Shown here: piece by piece, positions 1 through 9,040 of the stretch
Layout of the letters: every line of letters starts with the position of its first letter
Numbering within the stretch: the first letter of the stretch is position 1
Assembly (NCBI GenBank): GCA_021773435.1
Contig: JAJFKC010000030.1
Span: forward strand, 124,001-188,000
DNA length: 64,000 nt
Reading direction: 5' to 3'
DNA from: Porticoccaceae bacterium
GTDB lineage: Bacteria > Pseudomonadota > Gammaproteobacteria > Pseudomonadales > Porticoccaceae
Position numbers and translations under genes: made by a program
Notes under the pieces: model-generated
Told to the model about the DNA's origin: nothing
The model's input: only the letters and a program-made list of their open reading frames with translations
The model's database searches: none

Positions 1-323
1 TGGTAGATATGGACGATCTGGAGTTAAAGGTCTACCTACCCGAAAAAGTTATCGGCAAAGTGAAGCTTGATGCTCCGTGTAAAGTGCAGGTGAGCGCTTT
101 TGAAGACAGATACTTCGATTGCCGTGTCAAACGGGTCGATCAACGCGCCCAGTTTACGCCGCGAGATATCAACATGCCCGAAGAACGAGTTCGTATGGTG
201 TTTGGTGTCGTCCTGGCCCTGGCTAATTCAGATGGTTATCTAAAACCCGGCATGCCTGCCGATTCCTGGATTCGCTGGGACGAAAGCAAGGCCTGGCCGA
301 CCAGCCTGGTGGTACCTCGTTGA
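1..323 (+). CDS. HlyD/YbhG-type periplasmic adaptor, C-terminal part
   Basis: The reading frame is open from the left edge (first full codon at base 3) and ends at 323, so only about the last 107 residues of a longer protein are visible. They form the beta-barrel and membrane-proximal end of a HlyD-family membrane fusion protein: a segment starting LELKVYLPE, a mid part with DRYFDCRVKRVDQRAQFTPR, and the terminal PGMPADSWIRW, where 'KPGM' is the usual end of this fold. The family links an inner-membrane exporter to the outer membrane across the periplasm. It is followed after 66 bases by a double ATPase and two ABC-2 permeases, the same order as E. coli ybhG-ybhF-ybhS-ybhR, so it is the adaptor of that exporter. 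Its start, signal anchor and coiled-coil hairpin lie outside the window. Confidence 0.85.
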   Translation, partial: VDMDDLELKVYLPEKVIGKVKLDAPCKVQVSAFEDRYFDCRVKRVDQRAQFTPRDINMPEERVRMVFGVVLALANSDGYLKPGMPADSWIRWDESKAWPTSLVVPR

Positions 324-389
324 TGGCTGCTTTGCTAAAAAGGCACGCTCACAGCGTCATATTCGCCGGGTCGCTAGCAGCCTATTGTT

Positions 390-2192
390 ATGAACGCTTC
401 TGAAGAATTGACCGCACCACCTTCCGCTGACGATACAAATGGCCTGGAAGGTGTGATTGTCACCCAAAATCTTTGCCGTGCCTACGGCGATAAAACCGTG
501 CTGCGAAACGTTAACCTGTCTATCAAACCGAGTGAGATTTTCGGCTTACTGGGCCCTGATGGTGCTGGCAAAACCACCTTAATGCAGGTGATGGCGGCGA
601 TTCTTGATCCCACTGAAGGCAGTTGCACTGTTATGGGTCACGATTCGGTGAAAGAGGCGTACTGGGTTAATTCCCATATCGGATACATGTTTCAGGGCTT
701 TGCCCTATACGATAAATTATCCATCGAAGAAAATATGAGGTTTTCGGCAGATATTCGCGGCCTGTCCCGAGATGTCTTCGAAAGTCGTCAGGAACGCCTC
801 TTAAAGATGGCTGGGCTGTTTAAGTTTTTGAGCCGCCCTGCTGGTAATTTGTCCGGGGGCATGCGTAAGAAATTATCTCTTTGTACCAACCTGATCCATG
901 AGCCACGGCTGTTGCTGCTTGACGAACTCAGCCTCGGTGTTGACCCCGCTTCGCGCAAAGAGTTGTGGGATATGCTCCATGAATCGAGGGATGATGGGGT
1001 CAGTATTGTGATCAGCACGCCCTATATGGACGAAGCGGAGCATTGTGATCGACTGGCCTTTCTCCACGAAGGTGAAATCCTGGCCGTGGATACGCCTGAA
1101 AGCCTGCACAGGCGTTGTACCGGCCACGTTTACGAGCTAAGCACCGATGATCGGGGCGCAGCACATAATGCATTGGTAGCTCACCAGGACACTTTGAGTA
1201 TTCGTCATCTAGCTGAACGTGTACATTTTCAATTGCATACAGAGAATCATATTGCAGAAGATCTTGAAGCAGCGCTAAAACAGAACAATGGTGTTATCGA
1301 ACCCGTATCCTCGTCCCTGGATGATGCCTATACCATGCTCAGCGGCGGCGAGAAAAGTTCTGCCTATGCCGAGCGACCACCGAAAATCCATTTGCCGGAG
1401 CGGTTGCCGGAAGGCGGCCGTATTCGCACCGAGGGGCTGACGGTGCGCTTTGGTGATTTCGTCGCTAATGACCATGTCTCACTGGAAATTCGTCCCGGTG
1501 AAGTGTTTGGCTTTCTCGGCGCTAACGGCGCGGGGAAAACCACGTTTATTCGTACGCTCTGTGGCTTGCAACCGATTACCGAGGGCGACGCCTGGATTGG
1601 CGGAGTGAGTATTCGTAAAGAACATCGACGACTGCGCAACCATATTGGTTATATGTCCCAACGCTTTTCCCTCTACCCGGATTTAACTGTCGCTGAGAAC
1701 CTGAATTTTTTTGGCGGGATTTATGGTCTCAACCGCAGCGACCGGAAAAAAGCTATCGATTGGACCGTGAGTGTCACTGATCTGGGTGATGTCAAAGATA
1801 ACCTGGTCGCAGATATGTCCGGTGCCTTAAACCAGAGGCTGGCCCTGGCCTGTGCCATCATGCATGAGCCGGAGGTGGTTTTCCTTGATGAACCTACCTC
1901 AGGTGTCAGCCCCGCCGCCCGCTATAAATTCTGGCAACTGATTCAAACCCTGGCCGAAGTCGGCACCACTATCTTTGTCACCACTCACTATATGGAAGAA
2001 GCCAATTACTGCCATCGTCTTGGCATGATGCATCAGGGCCGTTTGATTGGCGTCGGTCAGGCCGATGAACTTATCCAGCAACTACCGCCTGAAGTGGGGG
2101 CCACCACTATCGAAGATATGTTTCTCGCCTATATTAAAATTGAAGATCAACGTCTTGAAAGTTTGGGCTTTGAAGCAGAGCAAACTTCCTAA
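390..2192 (+). CDS. ybhF: ABC exporter ATPase with two nucleotide-binding domains (YbhF-like)
   Basis: Cytoplasmic ATPase that powers the drug-type exporter encoded around it. NBD1: Walker A GPDGAGKT at residues 55-62, signature LSGG at 154-157, Walker B ending in DE at 178-179. NBD2: Walker A GANGAGKT at 377-384, signature MSGAL at 476-480, DEPTSGV from 500, switch His at 533. The halves are complementary rather than equal. NBD1 has STP where the switch His is expected and DEL in place of DEP; NBD2 has the His but a degenerate signature. In a head-to-tail sandwich this leaves one consensus site (NBD2 Walker motifs with NBD1 signature) and one degenerate site. At 600 residues it has the length of YbhF. 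Its TAA overlaps the ATG of the next gene by one base, implying translational coupling. Confidence 0.9.
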   Translation: MNASEELTAPPSADDTNGLEGVIVTQNLCRAYGDKTVLRNVNLSIKPSEIFGLLGPDGAGKTTLMQVMAAILDPTEGSCTVMGHDSVKEAYWVNSHIGYMFQGFALYDKLSIEENMRFSADIRGLSRDVFESRQERLLKMAGLFKFLSRPAGNLSGGMRKKLSLCTNLIHEPRLLLLDELSLGVDPASRKELWDMLHESRDDGVSIVISTPYMDEAEHCDRLAFLHEGEILAVDTPESLHRRCTGHVYELSTDDRGAAHNALVAHQDTLSIRHLAERVHFQLHTENHIAEDLEAALKQNNGVIEPVSSSLDDAYTMLSGGEKSSAYAERPPKIHLPERLPEGGRIRTEGLTVRFGDFVANDHVSLEIRPGEVFGFLGANGAGKTTFIRTLCGLQPITEGDAWIGGVSIRKEHRRLRNHIGYMSQRFSLYPDLTVAENLNFFGGIYGLNRSDRKKAIDWTVSVTDLGDVKDNLVADMSGALNQRLALACAIMHEPEVVFLDEPTSGVSPAARYKFWQLIQTLAEVGTTIFVTTHYMEEANYCHRLGMMHQGRLIGVGQADELIQQLPPEVGATTIEDMFLAYIKIEDQRLESLGFEAEQTS

Positions 2193-3286
2193 TGAAATTA
2201 CACCGATTGTTTGCTGTGATGCGCAAAGAAACTCGAGAAATTATCCGCGACCGGGTGACATTATCCACAGCTTTTTTATTTCCGGTGATGATGCTATTAA
2301 TGTTCGGCTATGCGATTTCTCTCGAAGTGGAAAATGTCAAGCTTGGCGTCCTCGATCAAGATCAATCACCCTCAAGTGCTGCATTGATAGATGCTTTTGC
2401 AGAGAGCCGATATTTCAAGCTGATTCGGCACTACAACTCAGAATTGGATATCCGTAAATCCATGGAGATCAGCGAGGTCAAGCTGGCGCTAGTCATCCCA
2501 CCTGGTTTCAATGCCCTGGTCGGGCGAGACAATCTGCCAGAAGTCCAGTTGTTGATTGACGGTACTTATTCTGCCACAGCCCTGGTCGCCTTGAACTATG
2601 GCATGTCTATCGTGTCCGGCTTTAAGGACAGGGGCGATAAGCTCATCAAGATTCAAACCCGCATCTGGTATAACCCCAGTTTGCAGAGTGTTATTTATGT
2701 GATCTCAGGTCTATACGCTGTGATTATTGCCGCCTTCCCACCGCTGCTCACCACGCTTGCCATCGTCCGTGAGAAAGAAAGCGGCTCGATTCAGCAAATT
2801 TATGCCTCGCCCTTGACCGTGCCAGAATTTTTGCTGGGTAAATTAATTCCCTATGGTTTTATATCTTCTCTCCAGCTAGCTTCGATCGTGGCTCTGGGGT
2901 TTTACTGGTTCAAGGTGCCCTTTACTGGCAACCTGGCTTATCTGGGCATTGCAGGATTGATCTATGTATTTTGCAATGTTGGTATTGGCTTATTAATTTC
3001 AACAATCACCAATAGTCAGTTGCTCGCAGTGTTACTTGCATTAGTGGTGACGATGATGCCATCCATGTTGTTTTCCGGTTTTGTCTTTCCTATATACGCT
3101 ATGGCTGAGCCCGTACAGCTTTACACGCATATTTTTCCTGCTCGCTACTTTGTAGACCTCTCCCGGGGAATTATTCTTAAAGATGCCGGCTTGACCGAAA
3201 TGATCCAGCCTCTGAGCCTGTTGCTAGGCTATACTTTGTTTGTGTTTTTCGCTGCTGTGGCTATCTTTAAAAAGAAAGTTGCTTAG
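2192..3286 (+). CDS. ABC-2 type permease, first of a pair
   Basis: Inner-membrane subunit of the same exporter, 364 residues. Layout is typical of ABC-2 permeases: one N-terminal membrane helix (around residues 25-45, LSTAFLFPVMMLLMFGYAIS), a large extracytoplasmic domain of about 120 residues, then about five helices from residue 170 to the end. The loop LAIVREKESGSIQQIYASPL is the conserved coupling-helix region of this family that contacts the ATPase. It starts at the ATG that overlaps the stop of the ATPase gene and is followed 21 bases later by a second permease, so a heterodimeric pore is expected. Corresponds in position to ybhS; the exported substrate cannot be read from sequence. Confidence 0.9.
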   Translation: MKLHRLFAVMRKETREIIRDRVTLSTAFLFPVMMLLMFGYAISLEVENVKLGVLDQDQSPSSAALIDAFAESRYFKLIRHYNSELDIRKSMEISEVKLALVIPPGFNALVGRDNLPEVQLLIDGTYSATALVALNYGMSIVSGFKDRGDKLIKIQTRIWYNPSLQSVIYVISGLYAVIIAAFPPLLTTLAIVREKESGSIQQIYASPLTVPEFLLGKLIPYGFISSLQLASIVALGFYWFKVPFTGNLAYLGIAGLIYVFCNVGIGLLISTITNSQLLAVLLALVVTMMPSMLFSGFVFPIYAMAEPVQLYTHIFPARYFVDLSRGIILKDAGLTEMIQPLSLLLGYTLFVFFAAVAIFKKKVA

Positions 3287-3307
3287 CGGGCTATTTGGAG
3301 AATCAGC

Positions 3308-4417
3308 ATGTGGGGACGCCTTTCAGCCTTAATCCTCAAAGATGTTATTCAGTTTGCCAGAGATAAAACCATTCTCGGGGTAGTGTTCTGGCTTTATACC
3401 CTCGAAGTGTTGATTTGCGGCTATGCGATGACCTTCGAGGTCAAGGACCTGCCTATTGCCGTGATCGACCACGACCGCAGTGTGGTTAGCCGCAACCTGA
3501 TCGACAAGTTCACGCTGTCCGAGGCCTTCGAAGTGAGCGGCTACGCCAAAAACCAGGAACAGGCTGAGAGCTGGATGCGCAGCGGTAAAGTCAAATATGT
3601 GATGGTGATTCCCAACAAGTTCGCCGAAGATCTGCGTCGCGGCGAATCCCCTGGTCTGCAGGTACTGCTTGATGGCACTAACTCTAACGCGGCCTCTCTG
3701 GCTAAGGACTATACCGCTGCCATTGTTAGAACCTTTGAAGTTGAATTTAGTCAGGACGCCAGTCAGGGCGCAACGACGGTACGACCGACTGTACAAATCT
3801 GGTACAACCGTGCGCAAACACTGGAGTCGTTTGTGGTGCTGTCGATGATCGTTGCGGCGATTTTGATGGTCGGCACCATTCATTCAGCGGCATCCATTAC
3901 CCGGGAAAAAGAAGTCGGCACAATCGATCAGCTTATGGTCACTCCAACTAATGTCTGGGAAATATTTCTGGCCAAGACCATTCCCACACTGATGGTCGGG
4001 ATCCTCGCCTTCTTCCCGAGTCTGTTTATCATCTGGTGGTTTGGCGTGCCTATAAAAGGCAGCTTGCTATTGTTTATATTCCTGATGGCAATATTTTTAA
4101 TCAGCGCCATTGCTATTGGGGTGATGATCGCCTCCATCACCAAGACCCTGCAGCAGACTTTACTGCTGTGCTTTTTTGGCTTATTTCCGGTGATGTTTAT
4201 GTCCGGCACCATGACGCCTATCGATTCAATGCCCATCTGGCTACAACCGGTGACACTGATAAGTCCAGTCAGGTATTTTATGGATATCTGTATGGGTATT
4301 TTTCTAAAAGGCGTGGGGATAGCTGAATTATGGCCTGCGGCGCTCAGTATGGCGGGTATCGGAGCGGTGCTTTATTTAATCGCTGGCTGGCGGTTTAAGC
4401 ACAATCTATCGTCGTAA
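3308..4417 (+). CDS. ABC-2 type permease, second of a pair
   Basis: Inner-membrane permease of 369 residues, paralogous to its upstream neighbour and probably the other half of the pore (ybhR position). It has an N-terminal helix near residues 20-40, an extracytoplasmic domain beginning VKDLPIAVIDHDRSVVSR, and a C-terminal bundle of about five helices. The coupling region reads ITREKEVGTIDQLMVTPTNV. A Shine-Dalgarno GGAG lies just ahead of the ATG. It is the last gene of the exporter operon and converges on the M14-like gene with only 10 bases between stops; that gap is T-rich but shows no clear hairpin. Confidence 0.9.
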   Translation: MWGRLSALILKDVIQFARDKTILGVVFWLYTLEVLICGYAMTFEVKDLPIAVIDHDRSVVSRNLIDKFTLSEAFEVSGYAKNQEQAESWMRSGKVKYVMVIPNKFAEDLRRGESPGLQVLLDGTNSNAASLAKDYTAAIVRTFEVEFSQDASQGATTVRPTVQIWYNRAQTLESFVVLSMIVAAILMVGTIHSAASITREKEVGTIDQLMVTPTNVWEIFLAKTIPTLMVGILAFFPSLFIIWWFGVPIKGSLLLFIFLMAIFLISAIAIGVMIASITKTLQQTLLLCFFGLFPVMFMSGTMTPIDSMPIWLQPVTLISPVRYFMDICMGIFLKGVGIAELWPAALSMAGIGAVLYLIAGWRFKHNLSS

Positions 4418-4427
4418 AATTTTATTT

Positions 4428-6020
4428 TTATTCTGATAATTCGGGTGTGGCGATCTGCTCTTCTTTGGCTAGCGCGTCCGCAGAGCGAGCATTCCTGATA
4501 ATCTTTGCCGCTTCAATATTTCGCGCGTCTTCACCTTCTAGAATATCCGTCGCCTCTGGCATTTGCTCCTGCATGTCCTCTTCCGAGGTTTCTATGCCTA
4601 TTCGAAAGGCCGCAAAGCCGGGCATCACCACCTGATCGAGTGCGCGTCCCAAAATCCGGCCTTTAAAAGGTGAATGAATTTCAGCACGCACGTTAGTAAT
4701 GGGATCAGTCACCGTGCCTAATAATTCACCTTCACGAACTCGCTCACCCAGATTAACCTCACTGAATAAAATACCGCCTTGATCGGAACGAATCCATTCT
4801 GAACGATAGAACACCGGTTCCGGGTCGCCCCAAAAACTGACACGCTTATACATGCCCATTTTATTGAGTAAGGTTTCAATACCTTTGACACCGTGATTCA
4901 CAGCGGTTTGCTGTAAGCGCATCGGCTCCCCTGCTTCCAGCGTAATAGCCGGAATACGGGCATCGGCTGCAGCACGCCGTAAGGTGCCCTCCATCCCCGC
5001 ATTGTGTAGAACCACAGTTGCACCAAAGCTTTGGGATAGCTCGACGATCGCGGCATCGGTTAGATCAGCACGAACCTGTGGTAGATTAGTGCGTCGAAAC
5101 GAACCAGTGTGTAAATCCACCAGAGCGTCGCAGTGTCCAATAACTTCATTAAAAAATGAATGGGCAATCCGTGACGCCGAACTGCCGGTAGCATTACCTG
5201 GGAAAAACCGATTTAGATCACGACGATCTGGCAGGTACCGCGAGGTCCGGTGAAAACCATGAAGATTGACGATTGGTACACCAATTAAAGTACCGGTGAG
5301 TTTTTTGGGATCAGCTTCGTAGAGCACACGGCGAACGATCTCTATGCCATTTAACTCGTCACCATGAATCGCAGCCGTCAGGCACAGTGTCGGCCCGGCA
5401 CGAAGGCCATTGACCACCAATACTGGGGTTGGTGCCGCGATACCCTCAAAGGACTGATCTGGTTTCCAACTAAGTCGGGTGGACGTGCCCGGTGAAACTT
5501 CTGCTCCCAGGATTATCAGGGGCGACCGAGGCGGTTCATGTGCTACCTGCCCTTTGGCTTCAACTATTTCAATTTCTGCAGGGCTTGTCGGGGCGGGACT
5601 AATATCTGTCGCGTCTGGTGCCGATGCTTCCGGCACCGATATTGGCTCACTCAAATCAACGCTTTCAGCCCGGGGAACAGTATTCGAGGACTTGATGGCC
5701 GACAGTGGGTTTTGATCACTATTAATATATTCTGATTCTAAATTGGTTTCATTGGCAATGTGGCCATCATCAGGCACGTTATCAGGCGATGTGCCTTTTC
5801 TTACAGCTGCAGTTGCTGACCCGGTCAATGCAGGAGATGTTTGACTATTAGTTACAGAAATTTCTTCATGTTCACGAGTGGCGGGTTGGACTTCAGCAAA
5901 GACAGCTAACGAAAAGCAAGCTACGACGTTTACTAGGCCCGCCAGCAACACGAATTGCCATTTTTGGGCTAAATTGTGTTCGATATTAATTTGTTTGATG
6001 ATTACAGCCTCAAAGCCCAA
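4428..6020 (-). CDS. Membrane-anchored succinylglutamate desuccinylase/aspartoacylase-family protein
   Basis: Zinc carboxypeptidase-like enzyme of the AstE/ASPA branch of M14, which cleaves amide bonds of N-acylated amino acids or related compounds. Visible motifs: HGDE at residues 219-222 and HTG near 304 (zinc ligands His219, Glu222, His304), NRFFPG near 270 and LEAGE near 361-365 with the expected catalytic Glu. A beta-barrel-like tail with LGTVTDPIT follows. Unusually there are about 165 extra residues at the N-terminus: one hydrophobic helix (about 22-42) then a low-complexity linker rich in Ser, Ala, Pro, Thr and acidic residues. This suggests anchoring in the inner membrane with a periplasmic enzyme domain. 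No in-frame ATG is near the 5' end; a TTG at 6020 is the likeliest start, with low certainty. The substrate is unknown. Confidence 0.75.
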   Translation of the reverse strand: MGFEAVIIKQINIEHNLAQKWQFVLLAGLVNVVACFSLAVFAEVQPATREHEEISVTNSQTSPALTGSATAAVRKGTSPDNVPDDGHIANETNLESEYINSDQNPLSAIKSSNTVPRAESVDLSEPISVPEASAPDATDISPAPTSPAEIEIVEAKGQVAHEPPRSPLIILGAEVSPGTSTRLSWKPDQSFEGIAAPTPVLVVNGLRAGPTLCLTAAIHGDELNGIEIVRRVLYEADPKKLTGTLIGVPIVNLHGFHRTSRYLPDRRDLNRFFPGNATGSSASRIAHSFFNEVIGHCDALVDLHTGSFRRTNLPQVRADLTDAAIVELSQSFGATVVLHNAGMEGTLRRAAADARIPAITLEAGEPMRLQQTAVNHGVKGIETLLNKMGMYKRVSFWGDPEPVFYRSEWIRSDQGGILFSEVNLGERVREGELLGTVTDPITNVRAEIHSPFKGRILGRALDQVVMPGFAAFRIGIETSEEDMQEQMPEATDILEGEDARNIEAAKIIRNARSADALAKEEQIATPELSE

Positions 6021-6219
6021 AGCCTTTATTTACTAGCCTCGGCGTCTAAATTTGTAAATCAATTTAACACTTAATACGCTGCGTAACAATTCATTTATAA
6101 GATATTGTATTTTATATGTTATTTATTTTATGAAAAGTTGAACCAGGTCTAATATTTATTTGGAATAAGCAAGGCCAATATGCGTTTAAGCCACTATTTG
6201 TAGCAAATCTTTCAATGTT
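6021..6219. other. AT-rich spacer without gene
   Basis: About 200 bases of strongly AT-rich sequence between two minus-strand genes. It must hold the promoter of the M14-like gene and the 3' end of the SCO1 transcript, but I see neither a convincing hairpin-plus-T-run nor a full promoter. Confidence 0.4.
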
Positions 6220-6831
6220 TTAACGCTTTAACTCAGTGAGAATTGAATTCTCCATATTTTTGGTAGGGATCTCCCATTTATAGGATGTTACTAGCGTGTT
6301 ATCTGGCGCCATCAGGTAAAGCGCAGAACTATGATTCATGGAATAAACGCCCATATCATCGGCGGAGGCTATCTTTGCCCGCGTCGCCTTCCACGCTTTT
6401 AACACTGCCTCAACTTCCTTGCTTGAACCTGTTAAATAAATGATGCTGGAGTGAAACGCCTTGGAATATTGACGCAGTCTTTCAGGCGTATCTCGCTCCG
6501 GATCAACAGTGATAAATATCGGATAGAGCTGGTTGGAGTCTGAGCCCAAACGTTCCAGCAGTTTCGACATTTTGCTCAATGTGGTTGGGCAGACATCGGG
6601 ACAATGCGTAAAACCGAAAAATATGAGTTTGTGTTTATCAGCAAAATCAGCGCCGGTGACGGGTTTTCCTGATTGATCGACCAGAGAAAATTCACCGCCT
6701 ATTTGTGCTTCGGTACCCGGTGCTACCGATCCCTCGGTGCGGTTCAATTGCACCAAATAATCCGCCAGTGCCAGTACGCAGAGGAATACTAAAACCAGCC
6801 CAGCGGTGAGCAAGCCTTGTTTTAAAACCAC
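6220..6831 (-). CDS. SCO1/SenC family copper chaperone
   Basis: Thioredoxin-fold protein that delivers copper to, or reduces the CuA site of, cytochrome oxidase. The family triad is complete: Cys77 and Cys81 in THCPDVCP and His167 in SMNHSSALYL. An N-terminal helix (about residues 7-26) anchors it to the inner membrane with the domain in the periplasm. The length, 203 residues, is normal. The start appears to be a GTG at 6831. No cytochrome oxidase, heme A synthase or cox assembly genes accompany it here. It is divergently arranged with an uncharacterised anchored protein, separated by a short region with repeated TATAATACGT elements. Confidence 0.9.
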   Translation of the reverse strand: MVLKQGLLTAGLVLVFLCVLALADYLVQLNRTEGSVAPGTEAQIGGEFSLVDQSGKPVTGADFADKHKLIFFGFTHCPDVCPTTLSKMSKLLERLGSDSNQLYPIFITVDPERDTPERLRQYSKAFHSSIIYLTGSSKEVEAVLKAWKATRAKIASADDMGVYSMNHSSALYLMAPDNTLVTSYKWEIPTKNMENSILTELKR

Positions 6832-6920
6832 TGATTTATAAGCATTATTTTAAAACCATTTTGTCCATAGATAATACGTGATGATGATCATGAGTTGATT
6901 CAACGATCAATTAAGAAGCT

Positions 6921-6949
6921 TTGTATAATACGTTATTTGTATAATACGT
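6921..6949 (+). promoter_or_regulatory. Duplicated TATAAT element ahead of the 6952 gene
   Basis: The 13-mer TTGTATAATACGT occurs at 6921-6933 and again at 6937-6949, a 16-bp period; a third partial match (ATAATACGT) is at 6871-6879. Each copy contains a perfect TATAAT (6924-6929 and 6940-6945). The second TATAAT ends 6 bases before the ATG at 6952, so transcription from it would give a leaderless message. This is inference from position only. Confidence 0.45.
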
Positions 6950-6951
6950 AT

Positions 6952-7776
6952 ATGGACACCGTTAACCCTGGCCGACGCTTTCAGACGAGTTTTGCAGCTA
7001 TCCTGGTACTGATCGGCATTACTATTTATGCCTCACATCGACAGCAGGTTTTTGAACTGCTCGCCTCGGGTACTCAATGGGTGCTGGTTACCTGCGGTTT
7101 TATACCCGAGGGAGAAAACGCCACTCAGGATGAGCGATTGCGTAACCTTTACTACGCCGTTCGTATGTATAACGAAACCCCGGCCAAAAAATTATCGGCG
7201 CAAGATCAGTTAGCCGCCGACCTTTATCCCGAGTCTGGTTTTGGCCTGATACACACCTTTGATACCAAACCCGTATCCGCAGTTATCGGTGGCTGGTTGT
7301 TCGCCATACCCTGCACCTATTTTGTCGATAGTCGAGATTGCAGTAAATCCCTCACCACCGCTCGGTTAAAAGTCAGCGTTGCAGATTTTGAGACAATCAT
7401 CCTGGAGCCAATTAGCATCGAGACCATAGAGCAGTTTCTTGCCAATGCTTCGCCAGAGATCATCCGCATTACCCTCACCGGTTTGGAGACCTGGACAGCC
7501 AATGGTTGGCAAAATAACTCTGGCGATAACGGCTACCAGTTTTACCGCCCTCCAGAGCCAACTAACTCAAAAATCGATAACAGCAAAGAGCAGCTGTTAT
7601 GCACCGAGACACAATGGGCCATCGAAAATGCCGTGATGGATCATTGCCTGTTACGCTTCCAACACGGTGATAACACACTTGTGGAATTAATATTTGCCGC
7701 TAACCATGTGTCGAAATGGGTCGCCATAAAAAGTCAGGCAGCGAAGCTTGTGAGTCGTTTTCAGGTTAGGCAGTGA
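6952..7776 (+). CDS. Uncharacterised anchored protein
   Basis: I do not recognise this protein. From the ATG at 6952 it has 274 residues; an alternative TTG in frame at 6895 would add 19 residues but runs through the duplicated TATAAT element, so I prefer 6952. A hydrophobic helix at about residues 12-28 (FAAILVLIGITIYAS) follows a short basic N-terminus, as in a signal anchor. The remainder is soluble, without repeats or catalytic motifs, and contains four Cys, two of which (SRDCSK and AIPCTYF) could pair in the periplasm. It stands alone, divergent from the SCO1 gene and convergent with the yheT-like gene. No function is proposed. Confidence 0.6.
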   Translation: MDTVNPGRRFQTSFAAILVLIGITIYASHRQQVFELLASGTQWVLVTCGFIPEGENATQDERLRNLYYAVRMYNETPAKKLSAQDQLAADLYPESGFGLIHTFDTKPVSAVIGGWLFAIPCTYFVDSRDCSKSLTTARLKVSVADFETIILEPISIETIEQFLANASPEIIRITLTGLETWTANGWQNNSGDNGYQFYRPPEPTNSKIDNSKEQLLCTETQWAIENAVMDHCLLRFQHGDNTLVELIFAANHVSKWVAIKSQAAKLVSRFQVRQ

Positions 7777-7830
7777 GTCTATTTAGACCTGCAATACCGC
7801 GCTATCCAGGGGCTTAAGCCGAACTAATCA

Positions 7831-8796
7831 TCAAGTCCCTATCGACTCCAGAAATTCGACGGTTTGTTGTTCACCCCAGTACCAACCCTGCGGATGTCTT
7901 TGTATAAAGCTGACATGGCCACCCCGTTGTGTGTACAAAAACCTCACCACAGGGTTGTTAATATCCCGATCAGATGGATAGCAGCTTTCCGCAAGAAAGG
8001 GATCATCGAAAGATGAAAGCACCAGCGTAGGATGACTAATCGTTGGTAAGAATTGCCTGGCGCTAGCCCGCCGATAATAATCTTCAGCACTAGCGAAACC
8101 GTTTAAGGGCGCAACAAATGCCTGATCAAACTCGCGGATACTACGACAGCGCTTTGCCGTCAAAGAGCCCAGCTCGATTTCAATAAGGTCTTTTTTAGCC
8201 GCCACTTTGGCTAGCAGCGTTTTAAGGAATCGTATCTGGTAGATTCTGTTTTGTGGCTGCCCAAGTTGATCACTACAGGCCGAAAGATCGCATGGTGGTG
8301 AAATCGCCATTCCACCACATAGCTCGGCTGGCCTGTCATCTCGATCTTCGCCAAGGTACTTTAATACCAGATTGCCACCGAGACTAAATCCGGTCAGTGC
8401 CAGTTTTTGATAACGTTGAGTTGCCAACGAATGCTTTATCGCCCAGGCCAGGTCATCGGTGGAACCGCTGTGATAGTTTTTGGCCAATCGGTTAGCTTCA
8501 CCGCTACAGCCACGGTAATTAAAGGCCACTACATCCCAGCCCGCGCTGGCGCAGGCGCGGGCCATGCCTTTCATATAGTGTGTGTCGCTGCTACCTTCCA
8601 GACCGTGACAGAGTAGCAGTAATCGTCTGTTGCCTCGCACCAGCCAGTCCAGATCAATAAAATCACCGTCGGGCGTGTCGATTCTCTGCCGCTGCCAGAT
8701 CACTCCATTTACACGACGAAACAAGGTCGGATAGATGGTCTGTAGGTGAGCGGTACGCATCAGATATGGTGCGATGTAATTTTGTTGGCCTGGCAT
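7831..8796 (-). CDS. yheT: YheT family alpha/beta hydrolase
   Basis: Alpha/beta-hydrolase of the YheT/ABHD1-3 type, 321 residues, close to the family norm. Visible: HGLEGSS at 64-70 forming the oxyanion region, nucleophile Ser138 in TGFSLGGN, an acid in SSFDDPF and a C-terminal His in GGHVSFIQR. The N-terminal APYLMRTAHLQTIYPTLFRR is the hallmark of this family. The physiological substrate is not established; relatives act on short acyl esters or lipids. In E. coli yheT sits next to yheU, whereas here yheU is about 10 kb away. Confidence 0.88.
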   Translation of the reverse strand: MPGQQNYIAPYLMRTAHLQTIYPTLFRRVNGVIWQRQRIDTPDGDFIDLDWLVRGNRRLLLLCHGLEGSSDTHYMKGMARACASAGWDVVAFNYRGCSGEANRLAKNYHSGSTDDLAWAIKHSLATQRYQKLALTGFSLGGNLVLKYLGEDRDDRPAELCGGMAISPPCDLSACSDQLGQPQNRIYQIRFLKTLLAKVAAKKDLIEIELGSLTAKRCRSIREFDQAFVAPLNGFASAEDYYRRASARQFLPTISHPTLVLSSFDDPFLAESCYPSDRDINNPVVRFLYTQRGGHVSFIQRHPQGWYWGEQQTVEFLESIGT

Positions 8797-8915
8797 TTGT
8801 ACTCACAGATGAAATGTTGTGGGAATAATACAAGTGCTTTGTTCGACAATCGTATTTAACCGAGTTCCAGTTAATCCTCAGTCTTGTTTGACCGGAATAA
8901 ATATTTACCGAAGTG

Positions 8916-8959
8916 CAAGACTTTGGCTTTGATACCTCAAGACTTTGGTTTTGATACCT
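8916..8959. repeat. 22-bp tandem duplication
   Basis: Two adjacent 22-base copies beginning CAAGACTTTGG at 8916 and 8938 and ending TTTGATACCT differ at one base (C/T at the twelfth position). They lie just upstream of the BASS transporter gene, within the region that would be added if the longest possible start were used. Confidence 0.85.
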
Positions 8960-9040
8960 GTATATCTGATGGCTCGACCCCGGAAACTTAAGACTTTATG
9001 GTATAACCCACTCATCACATCAATAATAAGAGATTTCACA

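Noticed and set aside
3329-3883. Minus-strand open frame of about 184 codons inside the second permease
   Set aside because: Antisense to a well-supported permease, with no recognisable protein features and His/Arg-rich composition typical of shadows.
7811-7820. Palindrome GGCTTAAGCC between convergent genes
   Set aside because: Only 10 bases without loop or T-run; chance cannot be excluded.
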